A DNA stretch of 64,000 nucleotides from Diplonema papillatum (GCA_030068145.1 JAPJBO010000110.1:186001-250000), one strand, 5' to 3'. Numbered from the stretch's first letter, positions 11,512-21,723 are shown. Translations and numbers: made by a program. Notes: generated by a model from the letters alone, not told the origin.

Positions 11512-13201
11512 GCCTCGTTTTCCAACTACATGCCGCTTGTGCACGATCGAAAGATACCGCTACCAGTGGTCGCTCGCTCAGCGTTCACCATCTTTCTAAA
11601 CAACACTCATTTCTGGTTTCAGCGATGAGCGTTTTCCTCCCTGTTTTTTTTCGCCATGCGCTTGCATGTCTTGGTCGCTTGCATGTTTGAGCAACCGCCG
11701 TCCGACGAACTAACCCACCGGACCACAAGCTACGCACCTGATGGACACCGTTTCTCTTTATGTTTGGTACTACTGCGCGCATCTGCATCACACCCGAGAA
11801 AAGCCAAGGCGGGGGCAATAGAAAACGTTGTTGCGCAAGAAAGGCAGCAACCAAAGTTCACCCCGGAGAGACTCTGATCCAGAGGATCCTTTTTGAAGAA
11901 GGACCTGCTTTGCACAAGTCTGCATGAGTCACCCCTTCGGACAGACTGCGAACTACAGCCGACTAGGCAATTCTAGACCGTGGTGCAAGGTGATGCCCCG
12001 TGATGAGGCAATGCGACGCAGTTCCAGAGGGCAGATGGGCCAGTCCATTCGGACTCGTATGGACCCGGTTGGAGACACAGGATCTGGATGTGAATTTGGA
12101 AGTTGCCGTTCGCCGAAGCTAGTCGTGGCCCGATAAATCCGATGTGCCCTGACTAACTCACGCATTCCTCTAGACTGGGTTCTGGCTTAGAGGCGTTCAG
12201 CCATAATCCATCCAGTGGTAGCATCACGGCACTATCCGATCGAACAACCGTAGGTACCAGACCTGCCATTTGTTGCGTCCAAAGCGCAGCCGCCCGCCCT
12301 TGGCGCTCAGAATTCGCACGACTAGAGGGGCAGGAGCAGCACGTACGATGCCAAACGGGGGCAAAGTCTTGGTTTTGCGCCGGTTCGTCCCGTCTTTTGA
12401 AACTGCATCGAAGTGCCTGCCGCTGTTAATCACAGTGTCAATCACGGTCCACCACGGTCTATCAGGTCCATCTCTAGTCCCTAGAGCTGCATCGAATTGC
12501 CCGTGCTGTATTCTTCGGTCTATCAGGGTCCATCAAGAGGGGATGGACCGGCTCAAGTTTGGCGTTTTGGGCAGAATCCTGCTGTTTGATGATGCACGTG
12601 ACGAGGTGCATTGGCCAAGGTCGGACTCCCCCTTTTCACAGAAAATCAGAGAAAAAAAAAGAGGAGGGGGGCGAGGAAACAATGATGAAGCTTCCGCGGT
12701 CTGTGCTGCGCTTGCAGCGGAGGACATTCGCAGCTGCCCAGGTTGTGGAAACGCGTTTCGGCCTTGACGTATGCACCATTCTTGGTTCTTAGACGACTAA
12801 ATACTTTTCCGACTAGTACTGTCGACAGCTGCTTTCACAGAGCATTGCTTGCGGAAAGTAAATGCGAACGTTCGGGCAAAGCTTAACGTAGCGTGCGTTG
12901 CATGCTATTTGACAGCAGCAGTGCCCGTTAGCCGTTCATTTTTCTCTGCCTGGTGGTCGTGAAAAGTGGTTTCCGCAGAACGACGTGGTGTTGTTGCTAA
13001 CCCTGGAGAAAAGCAGGAACAGATCACAAGCCCAACGCGTGCGGCAGTAGTCGGGCATGGGTGTCGGCTGTTCGCAGCTGTGTAACTGTAATCGACCCCC
13101 GTCAGACTCCTGGGAGTATATCGCTGTTTACCGTATCTCTGGAGAGTTAGTGAGCGAAGAACAAGGCGCAGGGAGTGTTTTGAGGCAACAAAACCCCTGC
13201 A
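11512..13201. other. Intergenic interval with a dispersed repeat
   Basis: The first ~230 bp are the 3' flank shared with copy 4 (22826-23050). The rest has no supported gene. It contains repeat D at 12385-12545. Confidence 0.5.
12385..12545 (+). repeat. Repeat D, copy 1
   Basis: About 160 bp matching the reverse complement of 59772-59945 at roughly 90 percent by eye. It contains two related halves, each with a CTGCATCGAA core and ending GGTCTATCAGG.TCCATC, so the repeat is itself an internal duplication. Confidence 0.75.
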
Positions 13202-14329
13202 ATGTTGTTCTGTAACGCAAAACCGCGAAAACCCCCGCAGAACCCGGTACAAGTGCGGGGTAGAAAGCACCTCCCCGACTGCGACAATGTTCTCCTGCCG
13301 GACAACTTGAAGTCGGCGGCGGACCTGCCAGCATCGGATCCGTTCCTGTTGAGCATGGTCGGCGGAAGCATGGACTTCGAGTCGGAAGACGACATGAAGG
13401 CGTATTCGAAGGCCCTGCGGAAGGACATCGAGGCGAAGCTGCTTGAGCACGGGGCCGTTCTGGTCAGGAACACGCCGATGCGCAACTCGACGGACTTCTC
13501 CGAGTTCATCCGGCGCACGGGGTGGCAGACGAAGGGCGACGATGACTTCGCGCGCGCCATGCAGAGCAGGTCGATGACGAGCACCTGCGTGTCGAACTAC
13601 GCGAGGACAGCGTCCGACGACCACCGGAGTTACACCATCGAGCCGCACCACGAGTACCACACAGTGGGGTTTCCGAACTTGATCCTCCTCTTCTGCGAGT
13701 CAGCACCGGTGGAGGGAGGCGGCGAATGGCCGGTCGGCAACGCGCGGAAGATCACCGCCGAGCTCCGCCCGGACGTGTTCGAAAAATTCGAGCGCCTGGG
13801 CGCGCGGTACTCGCTCTACTACCCTTCCGTGAACTCGCCGGAAGGCACCAGGTACAACAACTGGGAGACCAACCTGCTGCCGACCAAGGAGGAGACCGAG
13901 AACTACCTCAAGGACCGCGGATACGAGGTCGAGTGGGTCGAAGATGGCGGCCTCCGGTACAGCCAAGTGTTCCCGGCGGTTCGGACGCACCCGAAGACGG
14001 GTGAGAAGCTGTGGTTCAACCAAATCCACGCGCACCACAAGTCGTTCTACGAGTGCCACCCGGCCTTCGACAGCTGCAAGAGCGAGATGGCGGCGAAGAA
14101 CCACTGGCCCGTCGACTGCCAGTACGGCGACGGATCTCCGATCGAACAAGACGTGCTCGATCACATCCGCGAAGTGGTGTGGCGCAACTGCGTCGGGATC
14201 ACGCCGAAGACCGGAGACCTGCTGGTCTGCGACAACTGGCTGGCCCTCCACGGCCGGATCTCGTTCCCTGCTGGCGAGCGGAAAGTGTTCGCTGCGACCG
14301 TCTTCTACGAAGACGACGACGAAGAGTAG
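13202..14329 (+). CDS. TauD/TfdA-like Fe(II)/2-oxoglutarate-dependent dioxygenase
   Basis: An intronless frame of 375 residues. The central region carries EPHHEYH (residues 147-153), which supplies an H-x-E iron-binding pair (H149, E151), followed by LLFCESAP and GGEWPVG as in TauD and clavaminate-synthase-like enzymes. The distal iron ligand is probably H350 in NWLALHGR, and R360 is a good candidate for the 2-oxoglutarate carboxylate contact. Such enzymes use Fe(II), O2 and 2-oxoglutarate to hydroxylate or otherwise oxidise a small substrate, which cannot be told here. No signal peptide is evident, so a cytosolic location is likely. The first Met at 13202 is used. The acidic tail DDDEE is probably disordered. 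It sits between copies 1 and 2 of the unknown array family, with no shared promoter. Confidence 0.87.
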   Translation: MLFCNAKPRKPPQNPVQVRGRKHLPDCDNVLLPDNLKSAADLPASDPFLLSMVGGSMDFESEDDMKAYSKALRKDIEAKLLEHGAVLVRNTPMRNSTDFSEFIRRTGWQTKGDDDFARAMQSRSMTSTCVSNYARTASDDHRSYTIEPHHEYHTVGFPNLILLFCESAPVEGGGEWPVGNARKITAELRPDVFEKFERLGARYSLYYPSVNSPEGTRYNNWETNLLPTKEETENYLKDRGYEVEWVEDGGLRYSQVFPAVRTHPKTGEKLWFNQIHAHHKSFYECHPAFDSCKSEMAAKNHWPVDCQYGDGSPIEQDVLDHIREVVWRNCVGITPKTGDLLVCDNWLALHGRISFPAGERKVFAATVFYEDDDEE

Positions 14330-14528
14330 CAGCGCCCCCCTCCGCCGCTCCTTCCCCATTCCCCCCGTTCCAATACCCACACCTCTCGCTCCTTCAGGCG
14401 CATGGGTAGTAGCAGTGGCCTCTTCGAGGACTAGGTACCGGCATTGAAAAGGGCTTTAGCAGGGAGCGAACCATCGTGCAGGCGTTCGCTTTTTCGCGTC
14501 TAACCCCCCCCCTCCTGGGGCGGCTGGA

Positions 14529-14703
14529 GTCCAGCCTCAGAAGCTGGAGTTAAAAAAAGCGGGTGTCACACCCGCTTTTCGAGTGTGGATTCACCACGCG
14601 TTTTTCTCGAGTGTGGATTCACCGCGCGCTTTGGTCGTAGCACACCCGCTTTTCGGATGTGACTCGGGCACACCCTCTTTAACTCCAGCTTCTGAGGCTG
14701 GAC
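14529..14703. repeat. Foldback element with perfect 26-bp terminal inverted repeats
   Basis: Positions 14529-14554 and 14678-14703 are exact reverse complements. Inside are a second palindrome (14556-14579, AAAGCGGGTG/CACCCGCTTT type) and two copies of TCGAGTGTGGATTCACC. The whole 175 bp could fold into stacked hairpins. It looks like a MITE or foldback element, or a structured RNA; no transposase is present. Confidence 0.75.
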
Positions 14704-14938
14704 CTCACCGTGTGGGACGTGCATTGGCGTTTTGAGGAATATCGTTTTTCGCTGTTGATACCCGCCCCCCTGGCGTACTGCACGCCTCTTGCGGACTAAA
14801 GGACCCGGATGTAAAACCCCACCCAGGGTGCATGAAAAGCGCACTCTCTAAACGCGTTGTGCGGCCACTGATCCCTCTGGTACGCCGAACAGGCTTTTAG
14901 TGTGTCTTTCCGGCCTCGCCGGGGGCTTTTTTCTTTTT

Positions 14939-15045
14939 CAGTACCGGCAATCTTCCAGGTTGCCTTGCAATGTATTGCAAAGGCTAAAAAAGGCGTAGGC
15001 AGCGGGTTGTTAGGCGGTTGATCAGAATCTCTAATCTGAAAAGAA
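14939..15045 (+). repeat. Repeat B, copy 1
   Basis: Matches 33982-34160 and 51886-52055. Shared blocks include GGTTGCC.T.CAATGTATTG, GCTAAAA, CGTAGGCAGCG and TTGATCAGAATC. The copy is shorter and more diverged than the other two and follows a T-rich run. Confidence 0.7.
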
Positions 15046-16836
15046 ACGGGACAAAGAGAAGCGTAGCGTCTGTGTCTTACTATTTAGTGGCACTGTGGGA
15101 CAGGGACAGTTTCCGGAACGGCGGGAGCAAGAAGCAAAGGGACCGTATTCTCCGACCTGCGGAAGGCCCCCTGTCCGAAAGTCGCTGTTTGCTGCTCTCG
15201 CACTGGAAAACGAGCCCGCCGAGACTTGCGGAGTGCACATGGGATTGCTGCGAACTGCACGACGAGAGCAGTCGAGCACCGATTTCCGAGCGGTGAGAGA
15301 GTTTCCGGCGCTTTCGTTCCTTCTCCGACCACTCTCATTCGACGTTTTGTCCTCATTCTTTTTGGTTGGGCCTCCCACCAGGCGGGTTCCCCCCTTGCAC
15401 CGTTTCACTCGAGAATTTGCTCAAGGGAAGCATCCAACCGAAGGTGAAGACACTGACAGGCTACCCTTCATTCGACGTCCTGTCTTCAGGTTTGTTTGGC
15501 AGGGCACCCACCGATTGCACTCGAGAAATTGCGCAAGAGAAGAATGGTGGGAAGGCACCGACAATCTACGACAGCCTGGGACGATGTCACGCTAGCGCCA
15601 GTGTGCACGTGTCTCTCGGTACGCGGCAACTCCAATCAAACGTCATCTTGTTCAAAGGTTTGCATCTTTCTTTTTTTTTTTTTGCTGTTCTTCTCTAGTC
15701 TTTTCCTTCACGCGGGACTGACAATCGATACCTTCATCACATGCGCGTGGCGTTTTCCGCCGCACAACAACCGCTTCTCCTTGTTTCAATAAAGATCCCC
15801 ACCCCCCGCCCCCCACGTTTTCTTGTTTTCATCAAGATTGCTTCTCGGAATTCGGGGTATTCTGAACTCAGTCTCGCCCGCAGTAAGCAGGGCTTCGCAA
15901 CACGAGGAGATTGAGGTCGACTCACAGATAATTGATGGTCGCAAGCAGGGCACAGTCGAGGGCCTTGAAGACACTGCCTTTCGAGGCGAAGGTCTCGAAC
16001 CACGGTCGGCGAGGAGTCTCGGGCAATGAAAAGTCATACCGAAAAACGACCAATCCGTGTTCCCACTGGCCCAATGAGATAGTTCGCCTCTTACGTTCTT
16101 CCCATTTTCCTTCCCCCCATCCTTGTCACCGTTGGCCGTTTCGCGACAAAACTGCTTGCTTCCTGTCAGTGAGTCCTTTTATTTTGAATTGGGGTCTTGC
16201 TGTGTGTTTGCTTTTCGACCTTCGACTAAACCCACGTTCTGCTTTGTTCTCCCGGTCGCGGAGAATCAGACTTTCTCTTCTCGTTTCCCGTTGCCTGGGG
16301 TAAATCGTGGCGGTTGTTGTTTCTCGTGTTCCGCGTTTTTTTTTTGAGGCGTGGTGAACTGAGCGAAGTCCAAGCATTGAGAACTGCTGATGGTTGACGG
16401 TTGATCACACCGTATCCACATTTCTCTCAGACGTGCATCCGTAGTCTTGTGCCGGCACCATCTTACCTTTACAGTACATGCATGATGCATAAAGCCTTGC
16501 GACAAGTGTATTCGGGAGATAAGTTGCTGCACTCATGATCTGACTTCCTTGGTCCGCCATCTTCTTTAGGGCGCGACAAACAACCAATATTATTGGATGT
16601 CATGGTGATTCCGATGCGGTGAGACGATCCAGAGTGGATCACGCAAGACGAAGTGGCCCTGGCTCAGCGGCTGTTGTCATCTATAGCAAAAACGAGCGAG
16701 GAGTCATCGAACGATGGCTCCGGCGGGAGGCCACAACGACACTCACTCGTAGGCCGCCCCCGCGGCGGCGCGACAAACGCGTTCCATCTGCTGCAACGTA
16801 GCCTGCGTTGCTCAGGGTAGTCGAAGGCCTGACAAT

Positions 16837-17189
16837 CACACTAATGCAACAAATTTGTGCAGACCGGGATCGTCAACCAACCGCCCGACAGCGGCTGCAG
16901 CGGCAGCAACAACGGCAGCGACATCGACAGCGGCGACGGCGCGAGAACGCACGGAAGAACCCGCGGCACAGCATCAGTCCATTCCCCACGCGGGGGGGGA
17001 TGGCCGTGGAACCCTCCGCGAACGGTGGGTGGTGACCCCTCCGAACAGCCTCTGGCCCTGGCCCACGCCTGATGCCGCAACCCCTTAACCTGGGCGGCGG
17101 CGCTTTGGCATGAGCCAGGAACCTCAAGGGGAGCAGCGCGAGAAGGCATCATCCACGCTTCAAAGGCCCACACACTAATGCAACAAATT
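16837..17189. mobile_element. 315-bp insertion flanked by 19-bp direct repeats
   Basis: CACACTAATGCAACAAATT occurs exactly at 16837-16855 and 17171-17189. The 315 bp between are GC-rich, lack a poly-A tail and have no clear gene. The pattern is that of a target-primed retroposition with a target-site duplication. The insert could be a SINE, or the 3' end of a LINE related to the one that follows, but I found no convincing shared sequence. Confidence 0.6.
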
Positions 17190-17385
17190 CACATCTATTG
17201 TCAGCCGACTCGCGGTGATTGTCAGGTTGAATGATCGTACGCTGGGGCCCATATCGTACTGAAAGGATCTTCTTCAACCTCGGCCAAGGAACCCTACGCA
17301 CGAGGCTTATGTCAGCTGACGTTTCTTCGTCATAATGCGGGTTTCTGTGAAGATATCCACTCAAACTTCGAACCATCTTTGTAAA

Positions 17386-17470
17386 AATGACAGGCAAATA
17401 GTCTCAAGACCTCTGTGTCGGCATCTGCGTACAGCTGAGAATGCGGCCTCTTCCTTTCATCCATAGGTGT
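17386..17470 (+). repeat. Upstream flank shared with array copy 5
   Basis: AAATAGTCTCAAG, TGTGTCGGCATCTGCGTACA and CTCTTCCTT occur here and again at 23832-23910, just before array copy 5. This indicates that the 5' flank of copy 2 originally continued to this point and was later split by the LINE. Confidence 0.7.
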
Positions 17471-17506
17471 CACGGCAAGTTTTGGCAGCCGCTGCTTAAT
17501 ATTGCT

Positions 17507-19706
17507 AATCCATGTGGTTCATGTACTTAAAAGAACTCAATGCTTAACAATGCCTCTGATGGAGAGCATCCGGGGAAGATACGCCGAGGGGGACCTACCC
17601 CTGGGGCCAGTTGGACTGGCGATGCGGAGCATAGGGGAGTGTGGACACGTATGGGGACCCGGGCCCCTGTCTCGCACGCTGAGGAATGGTGCAACATATG
17701 ACCCGTTAGCCTCGGCACCTTCGAAGAGGGGACATGAAGTTAGGGCGGACTTGAGGGCGAAGACGTGGTCCCGACTGGTGGCGAGGCGGCCGGGATTTGA
17801 GGGCATACAGAGAGCCGACCTGGAGCGGACGAACACCTTCTGGAGGATGCGTGAATGTCCCGCGCACACCGCGAGGCTTATACGTGTAGCGTTGGCGGGG
17901 GGGGTGAACACGGCTGAGTACACGTCGCGGATGAGGCAGGCCGGAGCTGAGCCGCAGGCGCCCAGCTGCAAGCACTGTGGAAGCGGCGACACCGAGGACG
18001 AGAAACACGTATTCTGGGACTGCGGAGCGTACTCGCACATACGGCGACGAGAGGCACATGCCGAGCTGATGGCAGCCAACCGGGCCGACTGGCCCAGATG
18101 CACGCTGGAACACGGTGTGGTAGTACCCGAGAATGCCCAATTCTCGAGGCGGCTCCAGGAGATGATGGCTGAAATCCTTGCGGAACGGGCTGGGCTCGAA
18201 GCACGTGGCTGGGTGGCCAGGAACCCCACGACCCCCTGGTCGAGAGCGAATGCGATGCCTGCCGAGAAATTTGACCACCCCTTCGCGCGGATTGCCCCGG
18301 CATGGACGTGGGAGCGGAACAAGACCTGGGGACTACCGACGTTTTATGCGTTGGTAGCGTGGCTGTCGGACATGCAATGGACCGAGAACGGGCAGGCGTC
18401 AATGCTGGAGCTTGCGATCGACTTTGAACTCTTCTCGGGCCTCAGCATGCCGCTGCACGGGAATGCGCCGAAGGGGGTGAGAGAACGGGGAAACGTCCTG
18501 CGCTGCATGATGAGCGCGTTGGACAAGCTGGCGGCACAGCAAGGGCTGGGAAGCTGCATGAGAGGAGAGAGGGTGTGCCCGACGACGTCGCTGTCGTTCA
18601 TGGGCATCACGGGGATATCGGGTATACGGCCCAGGCCACGCTTTCGCGAGGCACACACGGGGACGATACTTGAGGAACAAGTGAAAGGAAGCGATGTAGG
18701 GACGCAGTGCCCGACGTACCCTGACTGGACGATCGGGAGAGCGGCGAGGTGGGCCCTGCCTGCCCCACCACAACTGCACCCAGACCCCGTGCATATGCCG
18801 GGTGTCGGTATAGAGAAGGCACTCGTCACGTGCGCGACCCATCACAAAGGGAAGTGTGAGGCGTGCAGAGCACTCGTCCGAAGGGACGTTCCCACGGTAG
18901 AGATGTGCTGCCGGCACCATCACCACGCGAACGATGGGCAGCCGATCGCGGTGTGCACAGAGCACAGCACGACGAAGTGCGGCGAGTGCAAGACGGCGGC
19001 GGCGTGTTGCCGCAGCGGGCATCATGCCTGCCGCACGCATGGCAGAGGAACCTGCCAAGAGTGCAAAAGGCTCCCTACGCTGACGCAGAGGCGACCGGCG
19101 GCATGTTGCAGCCGCGGCCACCACCAACAAGCCGAACGTCCAGTCAACCCCCGGACGCAACAAGAAGAAGAGGCCCTCCTCACCCACCCAGGTCGGGAGA
19201 CGCCATTTGGAAAGCGAGCGGCGCGAGCGGCGCGAGCGCCGCTCGCGGCAACGAAAAAGGAGACGGCGGCAACCGGACGGGCGACCAAGAGGCCGCCACC
19301 AACGCCAGGAACCAGCGAACGACCAGCGCTGAAGAAGAGGGTGCTTGGCACCCCGAAGGAAGGCCCGATCGCCGGCCGCAAGCGGAAGAAGACGAAGGCG
19401 ACCACCCCCGAGTCAGGGGTGCATCGAAGGAAGAAGAAGGTTCCGAGGGCAAGCAGCTCTCAGAAACGACCGGGGACCACGGGCACGCCAATGCCCTCGA
19501 AAGTGAAAAACGGGCACACGTGCCCGCCCTCGTACTCGCCGACTCAGTCTCTGGAATCGCAAGAAAGCCAAACCCCGCTAGCTCCACAAATGCTCGACCT
19601 TGACGACGCGATGGCAGGTGACGACGTCATCCGATAACCTGACTTTCAAGGCAGTGCATGTTAATCCGTGTGGTTCATGTACTTAAAAGAACTCAATGCT
19701 TAACAA
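17507..19706 (+). mobile_element. 5'-truncated non-LTR retrotransposon with 44-bp target-site duplications
   Basis: A 44-bp sequence at 17507-17550 is repeated at 19663-19706 with one mismatch and encloses a 2.1-kb body. No terminal repeats belong to the body and no long poly-A is present. The body encodes the C-terminal part of a LINE ORF2 only: the reverse transcriptase and endonuclease are missing. 5' truncation is typical of LINE insertion, but a 44-bp duplication is unusually long. The element lies about 200 bp before array copy 2, inside that copy's 5' flank. Confidence 0.78.
17550..19637 (+). CDS. C-terminal region of LINE ORF2 with Cys/His modules
   Basis: The frame stays open for nearly 700 residues, so the insertion is probably young. 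Numbered from position 17502, a classic LINE C-terminal zinc knuckle C-x2-C-x9-H-x4-C (CKHCGSGDTEDEKHVFWDC) lies at about 156-174. Next comes a region with WLSDMQW and ELAIDFELFSG, as found after the reverse transcriptase in several protist LINEs. From about 444 to 545 there are three C-x2-H-x4-C-x2-C units (CATHHKGKCEAC, CTEHSTTKCGEC, CRTHGRGTCQEC), each followed by a CC-R/S-x-HH cluster. The last ~165 residues are Lys/Arg-rich and probably bind nucleic acid. No promoter is expected, and the ATG at 17550 overlaps the end of the target duplication. Expression is doubtful. Confidence 0.72.
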   Translation: MPLMESIRGRYAEGDLPLGPVGLAMRSIGECGHVWGPGPLSRTLRNGATYDPLASAPSKRGHEVRADLRAKTWSRLVARRPGFEGIQRADLERTNTFWRMRECPAHTARLIRVALAGGVNTAEYTSRMRQAGAEPQAPSCKHCGSGDTEDEKHVFWDCGAYSHIRRREAHAELMAANRADWPRCTLEHGVVVPENAQFSRRLQEMMAEILAERAGLEARGWVARNPTTPWSRANAMPAEKFDHPFARIAPAWTWERNKTWGLPTFYALVAWLSDMQWTENGQASMLELAIDFELFSGLSMPLHGNAPKGVRERGNVLRCMMSALDKLAAQQGLGSCMRGERVCPTTSLSFMGITGISGIRPRPRFREAHTGTILEEQVKGSDVGTQCPTYPDWTIGRAARWALPAPPQLHPDPVHMPGVGIEKALVTCATHHKGKCEACRALVRRDVPTVEMCCRHHHHANDGQPIAVCTEHSTTKCGECKTAAACCRSGHHACRTHGRGTCQECKRLPTLTQRRPAACCSRGHHQQAERPVNPRTQQEEEALLTHPGRETPFGKRAARAARAPLAATKKETAATGRATKRPPPTPGTSERPALKKRVLGTPKEGPIAGRKRKKTKATTPESGVHRRKKKVPRASSSQKRPGTTGTPMPSKVKNGHTCPPSYSPTQSLESQESQTPLAPQMLDLDDAMAGDDVIR

Positions 19707-19907
19707 AATTTGACGTGGGCGGCTTTACACCTCAACACAAAAACAAGTTGTCGACAACTAACAAGTAAAATAATAAAACAAAACTACGCATTTATTTCGG
19801 AGTGCCGGCCGACTTTCGGCTGGTAGGGAGAACTGACAGGTCCAAGCGTAACCACTTCGCAGATTTGTCGAAAAACAACAACAACCCCCTTTTAACAACT
19901 TTCCAAA

Positions 19908-20621
19908 ATGACCGGCATCGGCTCGCAGCTTCAGACCAAGGGGTGCATGAAGGCGAACAACAACAACCAGCACCCTCACGGTGCCGGGTACATGAAGCCG
20001 CGATCTGCGAACACGATCGGCACGAAGGTGCTCCCCGAGGCAAACCCGCCCCCGACGGGAACCAAGGGATACCACAAGGAAGAGATGAAGCACGACCAAC
20101 CATCCGTGTCTCAGGAGGCTGAGCTGGCCAAGCAGCAGGAAGAAGAACACGACCTGACGAAGAGTGAAGCGAAGAAGGAGAGAGAGGCTGAGGACAGACA
20201 CGAGTCGCGCCAAGGGTTTGCTGACCATGGACACCAGAAGAAGCACCAGATGGTGCAGGAAGAGCTGCTGACAGAGGCTGCAAGCCCCACCGACATCCTG
20301 GATGTGCTGCACAAAAAGGACGTGCGCGAGATGGCAAAGAAGGAAGCCGAGAACGACACCGAGAACAAGACAGCGTACGCAGAGTACGAGCAGCAGGTGC
20401 AGGAGAAGGAGCAGCAGGTGGCAGACCTGAACGACAAGAAGCAAGAAAGACAAGTCGAGGCACCTCAACTGAAGGAGCTGAAGCGTGATGGTGACATCGA
20501 CGAAGACTCGTACATGAAGGTGCAGCAGCAACGCAACGACTTCAACAACGACTGTCTCAATCAGAGCAAGAACTCCGCCGGCGGAATGCCTGCTGCAGCA
20601 GGCAAAGCAACCCTGTCGTAA
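19908..20621 (+). CDS. Unknown hydrophilic protein of the tandem family, copy 2
   Basis: 237 residues, with the same start context and conserved Cys13 and Cys216 as copy 1. Distinctive residues are MTGIG at the start, HPHG and GYHKEE in the N-terminal third, EREAEDRH in the helical part, KRDGDID, and the MPAAAGKATLS end shared only with copy 3. The 5' leader (TCGGAGTGCC...ATTTGTCGAAAAAC) resembles that of copy 5. The start-to-start distance to copy 3 is exactly 1102 bp. The upstream flank is broken by the LINE, which may have separated it from distal promoter elements. Function unknown. Confidence 0.85.
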   Translation: MTGIGSQLQTKGCMKANNNNQHPHGAGYMKPRSANTIGTKVLPEANPPPTGTKGYHKEEMKHDQPSVSQEAELAKQQEEEHDLTKSEAKKEREAEDRHESRQGFADHGHQKKHQMVQEELLTEAASPTDILDVLHKKDVREMAKKEAENDTENKTAYAEYEQQVQEKEQQVADLNDKKQERQVEAPQLKELKRDGDIDEDSYMKVQQQRNDFNNDCLNQSKNSAGGMPAAAGKATLS

Positions 20622-21009
20622 GCACATCGATCGTTCTGAAACATAGCACTGCGAATCTAGTTCCTTTTGACCTCGCAGAGACAACGAAGCTTCCTGCAAC
20701 GGAAAAAGACATTAATTCCCTCCCTGTTTTGCGATGATCGCGCTTGCCCGCAGTTGTCTCTTCTAACCTGGCAACCGAGAGCCGAATCTAACCCCTCGGC
20801 TTTTGTACGTACGGCGCAATGCACTGATCGAACGATTCATGCTTCTGACACGTTCCGCTTCCTACATAACTGACAGGTCAATCCAAAGTGTGAGCGAGCG
20901 TGCGAGCTAGCGTGCGTGTGCGAGGCTGAAGAAAGCTGCAAGAACTAAATCCATCCTTTAGATTTGTCGAAAAGCAATAATCCCTCTTATCTTCCCCTCA
21001 ACTTCCAAA

Positions 21010-21723
21010 ATGACCGGCGTCGGTTCGCAGCTTCAGACCAAGGGGTGCATGAAGGCGAACAACAACAACCAGCACCCTCAGGGTGCCGGGTACATGAAGC
21101 CGCGATCTGCAAACACGATCGGCACGAAGGTGCTCCCCGAGGCAAACCCGCCCCCGACGGGAACCAAGGGACACCACAAGGAAGAGATGAAGCACGACCA
21201 ACCATCCGTGTCTCAGGATGCTGACCTGGCCAAGCAGCAGGAGGAAGAACACGACCTGACGAAGAGTGAAGCGAAGAAGGAGAGAGAGACAAAAGACAGA
21301 CACGAGTCGCGCCAAGGGTTCGCTGACCATGGACACCAGAAGAAGCACCAGATGGTGCAGGAAGAGCTGCTGACAGAGGCTGCAAGCCCCACCGACATCC
21401 TGGATGTGCTGCACAAAAAGGACGTGCGCGAGATGGCAAAGAAGGAAGCCGAGAACGACACCGAGAACAAGACAGCGTACGCAGAGTACGAGCAGCAGGT
21501 GCAGGAGAAGGAGCAGCAGGTGGCAGACCTGAACGACAAGAAGCAAGAAAGACAAGTCGAGGCACCTCAACTGAAGGAGCTGAAGCGTGATGGTGACATC
21601 GACGAAGACTCGTACATGAAGGTGCAGCAGCAACGCAACGACTTCAACAACGACTGTCTCAATCAGAGCAAGAACTCCGCCGGCGGAATGCCTGCTGCAG
21701 CAGGCAAAGCAACCCTGTCGTAA
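21010..21723 (+). CDS. Unknown hydrophilic protein of the tandem family, copy 3
   Basis: 237 residues. It carries HPQG, SQDADLA, ERETKDRH, NDTENK, KRDGDID and the MPAAAGKATLS end. The 3' flank (20622-21009 after copy 2, 21724-22111 after this copy) differs at only about two positions over 388 bp, so copies 2, 3 and 4 come from very recent unequal crossing-over. The 5' leader, with AATCCATCC and ATTTGTCGAAAAGC, is identical to that of copy 4. No domain recognised. Confidence 0.85.
   Translation: MTGVGSQLQTKGCMKANNNNQHPQGAGYMKPRSANTIGTKVLPEANPPPTGTKGHHKEEMKHDQPSVSQDADLAKQQEEEHDLTKSEAKKERETKDRHESRQGFADHGHQKKHQMVQEELLTEAASPTDILDVLHKKDVREMAKKEAENDTENKTAYAEYEQQVQEKEQQVADLNDKKQERQVEAPQLKELKRDGDIDEDSYMKVQQQRNDFNNDCLNQSKNSAGGMPAAAGKATLS

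Larger units (their letters stand above)
14330..16836. other. Gene-poor interval with foldback and repeats
   Basis: No supported gene. The interval holds a perfect 26-bp inverted repeat (14529-14703), a repeat B copy (14939-15045), and a weak tandem duplication near 15338-15570 in which a CATTCGACGT...CACTCGAGAA segment occurs twice. Confidence 0.5.

Noticed and set aside
16855-17088. 77-residue Ala/Thr-rich frame
   Set aside because: It lies inside the 315-bp insertion, and several frames are open because of its GC-rich repeats.
19758-20699. 313-residue antisense frame, Leu/Val-rich, opposite array copy 2 (equivalents opposite copies 1, 3, 4, 5)
   Set aside because: It is the complement of the Lys/Glu/Gln-rich coding strand. 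Antisense Leu runs arise from the CAG/AAG codons, and the sense frame has the conserved start context and length.
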